Source: an uncultured Ruminococcus sp. (GTDB taxonomy: Bacteria > Bacillota > Clostridia > Oscillospirales > Acutalibacteraceae). From it: DNA of 64,000 nt. Where the stretch lies: assembly GCA_900539465.1 (NCBI GenBank), contig UQCF01000011.1, positions 1-64,000 on the forward strand, written 5' to 3'. The notes under the pieces are model-generated. The model saw only the letters and a program-made list of their open reading frames with translations, was not told the DNA's origin and did no database searches. A program made the translations under genes and the position numbers. The first letter of the stretch is position 1; each line of letters begins with the position of its first letter. Positions 33,928 to 43,200 of the stretch are shown one piece after another.

Positions 33928-35759
33928 TTGCTTTTGTGAAAATGCTCATAAATTTTGGCGGCGTTGACCTTGCTGATGCCGTCTGCTTTGCAAAGCTCTT
34001 CTACACTCGCGTTTTTAATTGCGGTGACGGTTTTAAATGTCTTTAAAAGTGAGCGGCACTTCTTTTCGCCTATGCCGTCTATTGCGGTTATTGAGCTGCT
34101 AAGAGCCGAATTTTTATGCTTTGTTCTGTGATATGCAACAGAGAAGCGGTGAACCTCCTCCTGTATGCTTGAAACAAGCGTAAACGCTCTGCGCTTTGAA
34201 TTTATCGCTATCTCTCCGCCGCCCGTTGATATGGCGCGTGTTCTGTGGCTTGAATCTTTAACCATGCCGAACACGGGTATGTCATAACCGAAAGCGTCGA
34301 TAATCGGCTTCACCGCGTTGACCTGACCCATGCCGCCGTCAAGAAGAATTAAATCGGGCAATCTGCCGAAGCCCTCGCCGCTGTCTTTATTCTCTTCATA
34401 TTCGTTGAGCCTTCGCGATATGACCTCTGCCATTGAGGCATAATCATCCTGACCCGAAAAGCCCTTTATGCCGAAGCGGCGGTAGCCTTTTTTATAAGGT
34501 CTGCCGTTTTTAAACACCACCATGCCCGCAACATTGTCACTGCCTGCGGTGTGAGAAATATCGTATGACTCTATAAACACGGGTGGCTTTGAAAGCCCCA
34601 AAAGCTTTGAGAGCTCATCGAGCGCAGCGGTCACTCCGCCGGTTCTGCCCATGCTCTGCGCCAGTTTTTCGGCGGCGTTGCTGCGGCACATATCAACTGT
34701 TTCTGCGCTCTTGCCCTTTTGCGGAATAAAAATTTCAACCTTTTTGCCCGCAAGGGAGCTTAGCCACTGCTGCAAAAGCTCTTCGTCGGCTATTTCGCCG
34801 TCAAGCAGCACCTGCGAGGGCACCTGTGCGCCCTCTGAATAAAACCTGCTTATCAGCTCGCTTCTTGCCGACGGCAAATCCTCAAAAAACGGCAGAATAT
34901 AATATTTACTCTGCGTGAGCCTGCCGCCGTTAAAGCGCAAAACGCAAAGGCAGGATTTATCCTCGGTCTGCGAGAGAGCAAACACGTCTTTCGGTCTGCC
35001 GTCTGTGCCGACGACCTTTTGCTTTTCAGCTGTCTTTTCTATTGAACGAATTTTATCTCTGAACTTTGCGGCGCGCTCAAAATCAAGATTTTCAGCCGCA
35101 TCGTTCATCTTTTGGCGCAGCTCGGCAATTATATCTCTGCTGTCGCCCTGCAAAAATTTAAGAGCTTCGTCCACAGCTTCGTTGTATTCGCCGCACTTGA
35201 CCTTGCCGCTGCACGGTGCCATGCACTGCTTGATATAATAATTCAAACACGGGCGTTCCTTGCCAATGTCCTTTGGGAAGACCTTGCCGCAGCGCGGAAG
35301 CATAAATATTTTAAGTGCCTCGTCAACAGAGCTTTTTACGCTGAATGAGCCGGTGTAAGGTCCTATATACTTCGCGTTGTCATTCTCTTTTTGAAGCACC
35401 GCAGAAATCTTAGGCCAATCCCCTTTGGTGACTTTTATATAGCTGTATCCCTTATCGTCTTTTAAAAGTATGTTATATTTGGGGCTGTGCTGTTTTATAA
35501 GACTGCACTCAAGCACAAGAGCCTCAAACTCGCTGTCGGTCAAAATATAGTCAAAATCGTTGACGTTCTCGACCATTTTGCGAACCTTTGCGGTGTGGTT
35601 GTGCTGTGAGCCGAAGTATGAGCTGACCCTGTTTTTAAGTTTTTTGGCTTTGCCGACATAGATAATATCATTCTTGTCGTTTTTCATCAGATAAACACCG
35701 GGTGTGAGCGGCAGAGCCATGGCTTTTCTTCTCAGTTCCTGAATTGTGATAAAGGCCAC
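33924..35759 (-). CDS. uvrC: Excinuclease ABC subunit C
   Basis: Up to 611 residues. UvrC makes both cuts around DNA lesions in UvrABC repair. The GIY-YIG nuclease is N-terminal (LPLTPGVYLMKNDKNDIIYV, then GKAKKLKNRVSSYF), followed by a Cys-containing segment, UVR motif (DFERAAKFRDKIRSIE) and RNase H-like domain (IESYDISHTAGSDNVAGMVV). Helix-hairpin-helix motifs close it (ITAIDGIGEKKCRSLLK). The start is unclear: GGAGGTGG lies at the very GTG (35759), so that GTG is too close to its own site. ATC 35750, ATT 35744 and ATG 35720 are alternatives. Confidence 0.95.
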   Translation of the reverse strand: MAFITIQELRRKAMALPLTPGVYLMKNDKNDIIYVGKAKKLKNRVSSYFGSQHNHTAKVRKMVENVNDFDYILTDSEFEALVLECSLIKQHSPKYNILLKDDKGYSYIKVTKGDWPKISAVLQKENDNAKYIGPYTGSFSVKSSVDEALKIFMLPRCGKVFPKDIGKERPCLNYYIKQCMAPCSGKVKCGEYNEAVDEALKFLQGDSRDIIAELRQKMNDAAENLDFERAAKFRDKIRSIEKTAEKQKVVGTDGRPKDVFALSQTEDKSCLCVLRFNGGRLTQSKYYILPFFEDLPSARSELISRFYSEGAQVPSQVLLDGEIADEELLQQWLSSLAGKKVEIFIPQKGKSAETVDMCRSNAAEKLAQSMGRTGGVTAALDELSKLLGLSKPPVFIESYDISHTAGSDNVAGMVVFKNGRPYKKGYRRFGIKGFSGQDDYASMAEVISRRLNEYEENKDSGEGFGRLPDLILLDGGMGQVNAVKPIIDAFGYDIPVFGMVKDSSHRTRAISTGGGEIAINSKRRAFTLVSSIQEEVHRFSVAYHRTKHKNSALSSSITAIDGIGEKKCRSLLKTFKTVTAIKNASVEELCKADGISKVNAAKIYEHFHKSN

Positions 35760-35853
35760 CTCCGAATAACAGCAAAGCAGCTATAAAGATTTAAAAACAA
35801 TGTTTTATCTTTATAACTGCTTGTTTTTTAAGACTTGTTTTTTGATTTGTGAA

Positions 35854-36117
35854 TTATTCTGCAAAGCCCGAGCTTACGAGCTTAACAAGCTCTTCGACTG
35901 CCTGCTCTTCATCCGAGCCGCCGGCGATAATGCGAATCTGTGTACCGCCCATTATGCCCAAAGAAAGTACGCCGAGCAAGCTTTTTGCGTTGACTCTTCT
36001 TTCGTCCTTCTCTACCCATATAGATGATTTGAACTCATTGGCTTTCTGAATGAAAAATGTTGCCGGGCGGGCGTGAAGACCCACCTGGTTCTGAATCACT
36101 ACATCTTTAACATACAT
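35854..36117 (-). CDS. ptsH: HPr-family phosphocarrier protein
   Basis: 87 residues from the ATG at 36117 (TTGGAGA upstream; a longer in-frame start at 36132 is less well placed). HPr passes phosphate from enzyme I to PTS permeases. The active His is in QVGLHARPATFF, and the regulatory Ser site is AKSLLGVLSLGIMGGTQ. Both are present, so it is a true HPr rather than the His-less Crh. It stands alone with its own promoter; no enzyme I gene is near. A role mainly in catabolite control cannot be excluded. Confidence 0.9.
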   Translation of the reverse strand: MYVKDVVIQNQVGLHARPATFFIQKANEFKSSIWVEKDERRVNAKSLLGVLSLGIMGGTQIRIIAGGSDEEQAVEELVKLVSSGFAE

Positions 36118-36173
36118 ACTTTTTATCTCCAATCAAAAATAAGTTTCATCATTTTTAAAAATCCTACTAACAT

Positions 36174-36201
36174 ATTATATCACAAAAGTTTTTCTCGTCA
36201 A
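36174..36201 (-). promoter_or_regulatory. Promoter of the HPr gene
   Basis: On the minus strand TTGACG (36201-36196), a 16-base spacer, then TATAAT (36179-36174). Confidence 0.65.
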
Positions 36202-36320
36202 CGAAAAGAACGGGTCAAAAATATAATTCGGCGTGGATTCCAAATGTGATAATTTTATGAACAGCTCATTTGTGCAAAATAACAACGTCAAAAGCATTAT
36301 TTGTTGCACATTGCCTATTT

Positions 36321-37058
36321 TTAGTTATCTTTTTTTAATGAATCAAGAAACTTTTTGTCGTTTTTATTAAGCTCGGCAGAGCTTAGCATATCGGGTCTGC
36401 GCTCATAGGTTCGCTTCAAAGACTGCTCTCTGCGCCACTTTTCTATATTGCCGTGGTGACCGGAAAGAAGCACGTCCGGTACTTTGCCGCCGTGCCATTC
36501 GGGCGGGCGCGTGTACTGCGGATATTCCAGAAGAGAGGAATAGTGGCTCTCCTGCTCAAAAGCGTCGTTATTGGCGAGCACGCCCGGCAGCATTCTCGAA
36601 ATTCCGTCCGCAAGTATCAGCGCAGGCAGTTCGCCGCCTGTTAAAACATAGTCGCCGACCGATATTTCTTCATCAACTATTTCGTCGATAATCCTTTGGT
36701 CTATGCCCTCATAGTGGCCGCAGAGTATTGCAACATTGCTCTCTTTCGAGAGCTCTTTAAGCTTGTTTTGCGTGAGAGTTTTGCCCTGCGGAGACATATA
36801 AATGAGCCTCGGCCGTGTGCCGATTTCACCGCACAGGCTCTCAAAGCAATCAAAAATCGGCTGCGGCTGCATAATCATGCCCGTGCCGCCGCCGTACGGA
36901 GCGTCGTCAACCCTGTTGTGCTTATCTTTTGTGTAGTCTCTTATATTTATGCAATTTATTTCTACAAAACCGTTTTCACGCGCTCTGCCGATTATGCTTT
37001 CGCTCAAAACGCTTTCGCACATATCGGGGAAAAGGGTAAGTATATCAATTCTCATCAT
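36321..37058 (-). CDS. trmD: tRNA (guanine-37-N1)-methyltransferase
   Basis: About 245 residues; the start is ATG 37058 or 37055 (canonical MRIDILTLFP), overlapping the end of rimM. TrmD methylates G37 next to the anticodon and prevents frameshifting. The SPOUT knot is shown by YMSPQGKTLTQNKLKELSKE, LCGHYEGIDQR, SVGDYVLTGGELPALIL, then YTRPPEWHGGKVPDVLLSGH with the catalytic Asp. It is the last gene of ylxM-ffh-rpsP-khpA-rimM-trmD. Confidence 0.96.
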   Translation of the reverse strand: MMRIDILTLFPDMCESVLSESIIGRARENGFVEINCINIRDYTKDKHNRVDDAPYGGGTGMIMQPQPIFDCFESLCGEIGTRPRLIYMSPQGKTLTQNKLKELSKESNVAILCGHYEGIDQRIIDEIVDEEISVGDYVLTGGELPALILADGISRMLPGVLANNDAFEQESHYSSLLEYPQYTRPPEWHGGKVPDVLLSGHHGNIEKWRREQSLKRTYERRPDMLSSAELNKNDKKFLDSLKKDN

Positions 37059-37566
37059 CAAAAATTCCTTTAAGCGGAGTGATTTTTATTATTCCCGTTT
37101 TAATGTCAACATCTTTAACAACGGGCGGAATTGCCGGCAAAAGATACTCTTTGCCGTCTTTTGATTTAATGTGCCAAACATCGTTTGCGCCCGTCTCGCT
37201 CACATCGCAAAGCGTGCCGTAAACAATATTTTCATCGTCTACGTCAACCACGGTGCAGTCAATAAGCTCCGCAATAAAATAAGAACCCTCTTTTATTTTT
37301 GCATCGGCTCTTTTCATATAAATAATTTTGTTTCTCAAAGCAGAAGCCTGCTCTACGCTGTCAACTCCGTCCAGCTTCATAAGCGCAACATTGCCGTGCG
37401 GACGCGAAGATATAACGCGCACCTCATTGTTGCCGTGAGAATCGAAATAAATTTTTTTAAACTGCTTTATAAACTCCGGCGAATCGCACCACGGGTTCAC
37501 CCTAAGCTCGCCTCTGACGCCGTGTGTGCCGACTATCTGCCCGAGTTCAAGATATTCTTTAAGCAT
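37045..37566 (-). CDS. rimM: 16S rRNA processing protein RimM
   Basis: 173 residues (AGAGGAG upstream). RimM binds ribosomal protein S19 and helps mature the 30S head. The N-terminal barrel starts LELGQIVGTHGVRGELRVNP. The PRC-barrel half ends with KDGKEYLLPAIPPVVKDVDI and KTGIIKITPLKGIFDDEN. Length is normal. It overlaps trmD by 11-14 bases, which implies coupled translation, and follows khpA after about 100 bases that hold no further gene. Confidence 0.94.
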   Translation of the reverse strand: MLKEYLELGQIVGTHGVRGELRVNPWCDSPEFIKQFKKIYFDSHGNNEVRVISSRPHGNVALMKLDGVDSVEQASALRNKIIYMKRADAKIKEGSYFIAELIDCTVVDVDDENIVYGTLCDVSETGANDVWHIKSKDGKEYLLPAIPPVVKDVDIKTGIIKITPLKGIFDDEN

Positions 37567-37665
37567 AAAAACTCCTCTAAATCAAAGACCGCCGCATTCA
37601 GATAAGCACTGAACACGACGTCTCTTTTGGGTTTAAGCCAAATAAAATGCCTTTTGATTTACAGA

Positions 37666-37899
37666 TTACTCAATTTCAACTGAGATTTTTTCGTCGTTTC
37701 TGCTGGCAGCGGAGCGCATAACTATTCTGATAGCCTTCGCTATTCTGCCCTGTTTACCGATTACTCTTCCCATATCCTCCTGAGCGACGTGAAGGTGATA
37801 AACAACAGTGCCGTCTTCTGCGGGGTCGTCTACCGTAACGCTGACTGCGTCGGGATCGCTCACAAGGCCTTTAGCCATTTCAAGCAATAAATCTTTCAT
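37666..37899 (-). CDS. khpA: KH-domain RNA-binding protein (KhpA/YlqC)
   Basis: 77 residues, all of it one type II KH domain. The RNA-binding loop is GRVIGKQGRIAKAIRIVMRS (G-x-x-G at GKQG). Family members act with KhpB in RNA binding and cell-size control in Firmicutes. It is placed between rpsP and rimM as in most Gram-positive genomes. AAAGGTTACTGAAATG gives the ribosome site. Confidence 0.93.
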   Translation of the reverse strand: MKDLLLEMAKGLVSDPDAVSVTVDDPAEDGTVVYHLHVAQEDMGRVIGKQGRIAKAIRIVMRSAASRNDEKISVEIE

Positions 37900-37923
37900 T
37901 TCAGTAACCTTTCCCGTGCGTTA

Positions 37924-38169
37924 TTATTTAATAACGCCGCTTTTTTTGAGGAGCTCTTTAACTGTCTCTGTGGGCTGTGCGCCGTTTGATATCCACTTCT
38001 GAGCTGCTTCGGCATCAATCTTTATCTGGTCGTCGCCTGCCATGGGGTCAAACGTGCCGATTTCTTCGATAAATCTGCCGTCACGGGGATATCTTGAGTC
38101 TGCAACAACCACACGATAGAAAGGTGCCTTTTTAGCGCCCATGCGGCGCAATCTGATTTTAACTGCCAT
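37924..38169 (-). CDS. rpsP: 30S ribosomal protein S16
   Basis: 81 residues from the ATG at 38169, behind GGAGGAAAC; a slightly longer frame begins upstream but without a site. The start AVKIRLRRMGAKKAPFYRVV and the middle DGRFIEEIGTFDPMAG are the S16 signature. It assembles the 5' domain of 16S rRNA. It is 24 bases before khpA, in the ffh-rpsP-rimM-trmD operon. Confidence 0.97.
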   Translation of the reverse strand: MAVKIRLRRMGAKKAPFYRVVVADSRYPRDGRFIEEIGTFDPMAGDDQIKIDAEAAQKWISNGAQPTETVKELLKKSGVIK

Positions 38170-38245
38170 TTTTGTTTCCTCCAAAAATATAATATAATAA
38201 AAATTTTTATATATCCATCACGCAATGCGTAATAAGCGTGTTGAA

Positions 38246-39595
38246 TTATATGTTGAAGCCCTTGAGCTGCGAAAGGTCGGGTCTGCCGTGCCTGCGCCTC
38301 TTTTTGCCCGCGGAATTCATTTGCTTAAACATTTTTTGCATCTGCTTGTGCTGTGCGAGCACTTTGTTGACATTCTCAACCTCTTGACCGCAGCCGGCGG
38401 CAATGCGCCTTTTGCGCGAGGGATTGATGATGTCGGGGTTTTCTCTCTCTTTGGGGGTCATGGACTGAATAACCGCCTTGACCTTGTCAAACTGACGCTC
38501 GTCAATTTCAACGTCTTTTAACTGCTTGCCTACTCCCGGCAAAAGAGAAAGAGTATCTTTAATTGAGCCCAAACGTCTTATCTGGTCTATCTGCTCCATA
38601 AGGTCGTTGAGGTCAAATTTGTTTTGCTTGAGCTTCTTTTCAAGCTCCTCTGCCTTTTTTTCGTCAAGAGCCATTTCGGCTTTTTCGATAAGCGAAAGAA
38701 CATCGCCCATGCCGAGGATTCTCGAAGCCATTCTGTCGGGGTGAAAAACGTCCAAATCGCCGAGCTTTTCACCTATGCCGATAAATTTTATGGGCTTGCC
38801 CGTGACCGCTCTGATTGAGAGCGCCGCGCCGCCTCTTGTGTCGCCGTCAAGCTTTGTGAGCACAACGCCGTCTATGCCGAGCGCGTCGTCAAAGGACTTT
38901 GCAACGTTTACCGCGTCCTGACCCGTCATTGCGTCAACAACAAAAAGAATCTCGTGGGGGTGAACGGTTGCTTTTATGTTTTTGAGCTCCTCCATAAGCA
39001 CTTCGTCAATATGAAGACGACCTGCCGTATCGAGAAAGACATAGTCATAACCTTGGTCTTTTGCGAGCTTGATTGCTTCGGTTGCAATCTTAACCGGGTC
39101 GGTCTGACCCATCTCAAAAACGGGAACGCCTGCCTGTTCGCCGACAACCTGAAGCTGTTTGATAGCCGCCGGGCGGTAAATATCACACGCGACAAGCAGC
39201 GGTCTGTGACCCTGATTTTTGAGCATAAGCGCAATTTTTGCGGTGTGGGTGGTTTTACCTGAGCCTTGAAGACCGCACATCATAACAACCGTGGGCGGAT
39301 GGTTTGCGATTGCAAGCCTTGCCTTTGTGCCGCCCATGAGGTTTGTGAGCTCTTCGTTGACTATTTTAATTACCATTTGCGCGGGGGTGAGGCTTTCCAT
39401 AACCTTTTCGCCCACGGCGCGCTCGGTAACTGTTTTGGTAAAATCTTTGGCGACCTTATAGTTTACGTCGGCCTCAAGCAGAGCCATGCGTACCTCGCGC
39501 ATAGCCGCCTTAACGTCGGCCTCTGTTAAGGAGCCTTTGCTTTTTAAACGCTGAAATGCGGATTCGAGCCTGTCTGAAAGACCCTCAAACGCCAT
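38246..39595 (-). CDS. ffh: Signal recognition particle protein Ffh (SRP54)
   Basis: 449 residues. Ffh binds signal peptides and 4.5S/scRNA and docks ribosomes on FtsY. The N-domain (MAFEGLSDRLESAFQRLKSK) is followed by GTPase motifs GLQGSGKTTHTAKIALML, DTAGRLHIDEVLMEELKN and TKLDGDTRGGAALSIR, then GEKLGDLDVFHP. The Met-rich M-domain carries RRLGSIKDTLSLLPG and SRKRRIAAGCGQEVENVN (RNA-binding SRKRRIA-G-G/C). Its C-terminal tail is Met- and Arg-rich. It is 14 bases after ylxM. Confidence 0.97.
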   Translation of the reverse strand: MAFEGLSDRLESAFQRLKSKGSLTEADVKAAMREVRMALLEADVNYKVAKDFTKTVTERAVGEKVMESLTPAQMVIKIVNEELTNLMGGTKARLAIANHPPTVVMMCGLQGSGKTTHTAKIALMLKNQGHRPLLVACDIYRPAAIKQLQVVGEQAGVPVFEMGQTDPVKIATEAIKLAKDQGYDYVFLDTAGRLHIDEVLMEELKNIKATVHPHEILFVVDAMTGQDAVNVAKSFDDALGIDGVVLTKLDGDTRGGAALSIRAVTGKPIKFIGIGEKLGDLDVFHPDRMASRILGMGDVLSLIEKAEMALDEKKAEELEKKLKQNKFDLNDLMEQIDQIRRLGSIKDTLSLLPGVGKQLKDVEIDERQFDKVKAVIQSMTPKERENPDIINPSRKRRIAAGCGQEVENVNKVLAQHKQMQKMFKQMNSAGKKRRRHGRPDLSQLKGFNI

Positions 39596-39609
39596 GATCT
39601 CACCACCTG

Positions 39610-39975
39610 TTATTCCATAATAAGGGTCTGAGCAACCGCCTTTATTTTGGCGGTGCAGTCGTTGACCTCTCTTGAAAGCGAATGTGTTCTGTTATATTCG
39701 CCGATTTCGTCCGCATAGCTCATTATCTCTTCAAGCCCGTTTTTCATGCTCTCAAAACGGCTTACAAGACCGAGGCGTGCCTCCATATCATAAAGCTGTG
39801 ACTCGGCGCGTTTTATCGCGTCTCTCACGCCCTGGCGGGTTATGCCCTCGTTTGCGGCTATTTCTGAAAGTGACAAATCGTCGTTATAATAATAGTTTAA
39901 AAAAGCATGCTGTTTTTCGGTCAGCATATCGCCGTAAAAATCAATAAGTATTATAACATCAAGATTTTTTGCCAA
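39610..39975 (-). CDS. ylxM: YlxM-type HTH protein, partner of Ffh
   Basis: 121 residues from a TTG at 39975, about nine bases behind GGGAGGTG (ATGs further in would lose the conserved NLDVIILIDFYGDMLTEKQH). A sigma-70 region 4-like helix-turn-helix spans DLSLSEIAANEGITRQGVRD, then AIKRAESQLYDMEARLGL. YlxM is linked to SRP function and is always next to ffh. A consensus promoter and a 12-bp hairpin precede it, so it opens the operon that ends with trmD. Confidence 0.93.
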   Translation of the reverse strand: MAKNLDVIILIDFYGDMLTEKQHAFLNYYYNDDLSLSEIAANEGITRQGVRDAIKRAESQLYDMEARLGLVSRFESMKNGLEEIMSYADEIGEYNRTHSLSREVNDCTAKIKAVAQTLIME

Positions 39976-39999
39976 GAAACAACACACCTCCCAAACAAA

Positions 40000-40061
40000 C
40001 TGCCTGTAAAGCATTTTTCTTTACAGGCAGCTATTATACAGTATATCGCGCCCCGTGTCAA
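40000..40061 (-). promoter_or_regulatory. Consensus promoter and 5' hairpin of the ylxM-trmD operon
   Basis: On the minus strand TTGACA (40061-40056), a 17-base spacer, and TATAAT (40038-40033). Immediately downstream CTGCCTGTAAAG and CTTTACAGGCAG (40030-40019 and 40011-40000) form a perfect 12-bp stem with a 7-base loop, ending 8 bases before GGGAGGTG. The expected start site (about 40026) would put a stem-loop at the very 5' end of the mRNA. Confidence 0.75.
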
Positions 40062-40088
40062 GTGCAAATTTTTTATCATTCGGGGCAG

Positions 40089-40216
40089 TTTTGCACAGGC
40101 GGATGTTTAAAACCTGTCAAATAGTTGTCTATAAATTTTGAACAACTACAAGTAGTGCTTTTTCTTTGCCGAAACCGTAGATTTCGGCGCAAAGCTTGTG
40201 CAAAACCTGTGCAAAA
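40089..40216. repeat. 128-bp segment with 11-bp inverted ends between ylxM and smc
   Basis: TTTTGCACAGG (40089-40099) and CCTGTGCAAAA (40206-40216) are perfect inverted repeats. TAGTTGT/ACTA-type arms (40122-40128 and 40142-40148) form an inner inverted repeat. There is no ORF. It may be a small inserted element or a regulatory fold; no T-run terminator for smc is seen here. Confidence 0.4.
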
Positions 40217-40250
40217 TAATTTTTGATTTTTTCGCCTTGACTTTTTTTAA

Positions 40251-43200
40251 TCAGGCAATTCCGAGTTTTTTCGCCATCTCTGCGGTCTTGAGCTCAAGCA
40301 GCTTTGACACGCCCTCCTCCTGCATTGTAACGCCGTAGAGAACATCCGCCTCCTCCATGGTGCCGCGGCGGTGAGTGATGAGAATAAACTGCGTGTTCTT
40401 TGTCATTCTGCGAACATATTTTGCATATCTCGTGACGTTCACATCGTCAAGAGCCGCTTCAACCTCGTCAAATATGCAGAACGGAGAGGGCGACACTTTT
40501 AGTATCGCAAACAGCAGTGCGATTGCAGAAAGCCCTTTTTCACCGCCCGAGAGCAGATCGATATTCTGAACATTTTTGCCCGGCGGCTGAACTTTAATCT
40601 CAATGTTGCATTCAAGCACATTAAGCTGGTTTTCGAGGATAAGCTCCGCCTTTCCACCGCCGAAAAGCTCAACGAACGTCTCGCCGAAGAAGCTGTTTAT
40701 GCGCTGGAACTGCTCTCTGAACTGCTCGGACATTTTATCCGTCAGCTCTTTAATAAGCTTATCAAGCTCCGCACGGGATTTTTCTATATCCTCAAGCTGT
40801 GCGCTCATAAATTCGTATCTTTGCGATACCTCTTCATATTCCTCTATTGCGCCGACATTCACGTTGCCGAGAGAGCGGATTTTGCCCTTTATCTCTTGCA
40901 GCTCGCGCTGAGCCTTGGGGTAATCCTCAATGACAATATTCATATCCTCTGCCTCGCGGCGCGTGAGCTGATATTCGTCATAGAGCTTGTTCACCGCGTC
41001 GTCAAGCTGTTTTTCCATAGAGGCTTTTCTCTCTTCAAGCCTTGAAAGCTCGCCGCTGATTTTTTCGCGCTCGGCGGTTTTCATGCGCTCCTCAACTCTG
41101 AGCTTTGCATCCTTGGCATCACAATCGGCGTGCATATTCTGAAGCTCTTCTATCTGCCTGCCGTCCTCCTCTGCGGCGGCGGAGAAATCCTTTGCCTCGG
41201 CGGTAAGAACGGCTATTTTTTGCTCTATTTCTTCATTCGCTTTGAGAATGGCGGCAATTTCGGAGTTCAAATCTTCGACCCTGCCCTCGTGACCCTCCAT
41301 TCTGCGCTGCAAAATTTCAACGGCCTCTCTGCGAGCCTGCGCGTCCTTTTGAAGTGAAAGAATATCAAGGTCTATCTGCGAGCGAAGAAGAGAAAGCTCC
41401 TCTTTTTTCTTTTCAAGCTCCTCCCTTGTGCCGGAGTTTTCCGCCATCTCGTCCTGAAGCTTTGCCATTTTGGAATTGAGGCTTTCTATCTCCTGCTCCG
41501 CCTCGTTTTTGAGAATTTTAAGCTCGGATATTCTTTGATTTGAACGCTGTTTTTCTCTGCGGAGTTCATCGAGAGCGGCGTTGGCTGTGTCCAGCTTTCC
41601 CTGTGAAAGCTCATACTCGCTCTCTTTTCTTATAATGTCCTCTTGTATTCTTGTGAGGTCGGCCTTTGCTCCGTCAAGCTGAGATGAGGCAAATGAAAGC
41701 TCCTCTGCAAGTTGCTTATACTCTTCTTTAAGAGCCTTTGCCGCATTTTCGAGCGAATTGACCGCAGCGCCGAGCCTGTCGATTTCGTTGCTTCTGTTGA
41801 GTATGCCGGCATTCTGCCCTCTTGAGCCGCCGGTTATTGAGCCGCCGGCATTTACTACCTGACCGTCAAGAGTGACAATTTTAAATCTGTAAGAATATTT
41901 TTTTGCTATCGCAACCGCCGAGTCAAGATCCTCCGCAACGGCCGTTCTGCCGAGAAGGGAGCGGATTATCTGCGAATATTTGCCGTCATAATCCAAAAGC
42001 TTGTCCGCCATATCCACAAAGCCGTAGCATTCTTCAAGACCTTTTTCGGTAAAATCCTTTGCCTTGACCGAGGTGAGGGGCAAAAATGTTGCTCTGCCGC
42101 CCTTGCTCTCTTTAAGATAGGCTATTGCACGCTTTGCATCGCTCTCGCTGTCGGTAACAATATTCTGAACAGCGTTGCCGAGAGCTGTTTCGACAGCGGC
42201 GGCATATTCCGCATCAACACTTATAAGCTGTGAAAGCGTGCCGTGAATACCCTTGAGCATACCGCCCTTTGACTGGCGAATTATCGCCTTTACGCTGCCG
42301 GAGTAGCCCTCCATATTCTTTTCCATATCCTGCAAAATGTGTATTCTGCCGGTTTTTTGGTGAATTTCGAGAGTTTTGGAGTCTATATCTTCTTTTAATT
42401 TTTGAACCTTGTCGCTCTTTGCCTGAACTCTCATATTGTAGCCGGAGACTGCGTTTGCCGCCTCTTTTGCTTTTTCCGAGAGCTCGTCAAGCTCGGCACG
42501 GCACTTTGCCGCGGCATCGCTCAAGGTGTTGACATATTCCGCACGCGAGAGCAAAACAGAGTCAATGTTTGCAATTCTTGCCGAAATTTCTTCGATAGAC
42601 GAAACGGCCGTCGTCTCGTCAATTCTTTTTTCAGATATTCCGTTTGTGAGTTCGGTTATCTTCTGCGCTATCTCGGCGGATTTTTGAGCGTATTCGGAAT
42701 TTTCGTCTCTGACCGAGTTTATTTTTGCCGTTGCCTCGTCAAGGCTCTGCTTTTTTGTCTTTATGTTTTCATAAATCTCTTCTATCGCCTTTGTGCCCTC
42801 GTCAATTTGCCTTTGAAGAGAATTTTCGGTGTCCGAAGCGTCGCTGACGTCCTTTTTAAGCCTTTCGACGGTGTTGAGGTTGTGTTCAATGGTGTTGCGC
42901 TCAACAGCGATAACAGACTCTCTTTGCGAAGACTGCTCCTCGCTGTGGCGGCGGTGCTTTCTTATTTCGTCTATCTTTTCGTTGATATTTTGACCTGCCG
43001 AAATCGCGCCGTCTATCTCGTCTCTTATCTCTTCAAGCTGTTCGCCTGCCGCCTCATACTGCGCCTTGGCTATGTTCAGCTTGTCCTCCTGCTCTTTGAG
43101 CCTTTTTTTAGAGGATTCTATCGTGTGCAGCCAAAGGCCTATTTCAAGATTTTTCTTATCCTTTGCGAGCACAAGAAATTTTTGCGCTTTTTCGCTTTGA

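Noticed and set aside
40165..40196. Hairpin CTTTGCCGAAA/TTTCGGCGCAAAG after smc as a terminator
   Set aside because: The stem has a 2-base bulge and no T-run follows on the minus strand.
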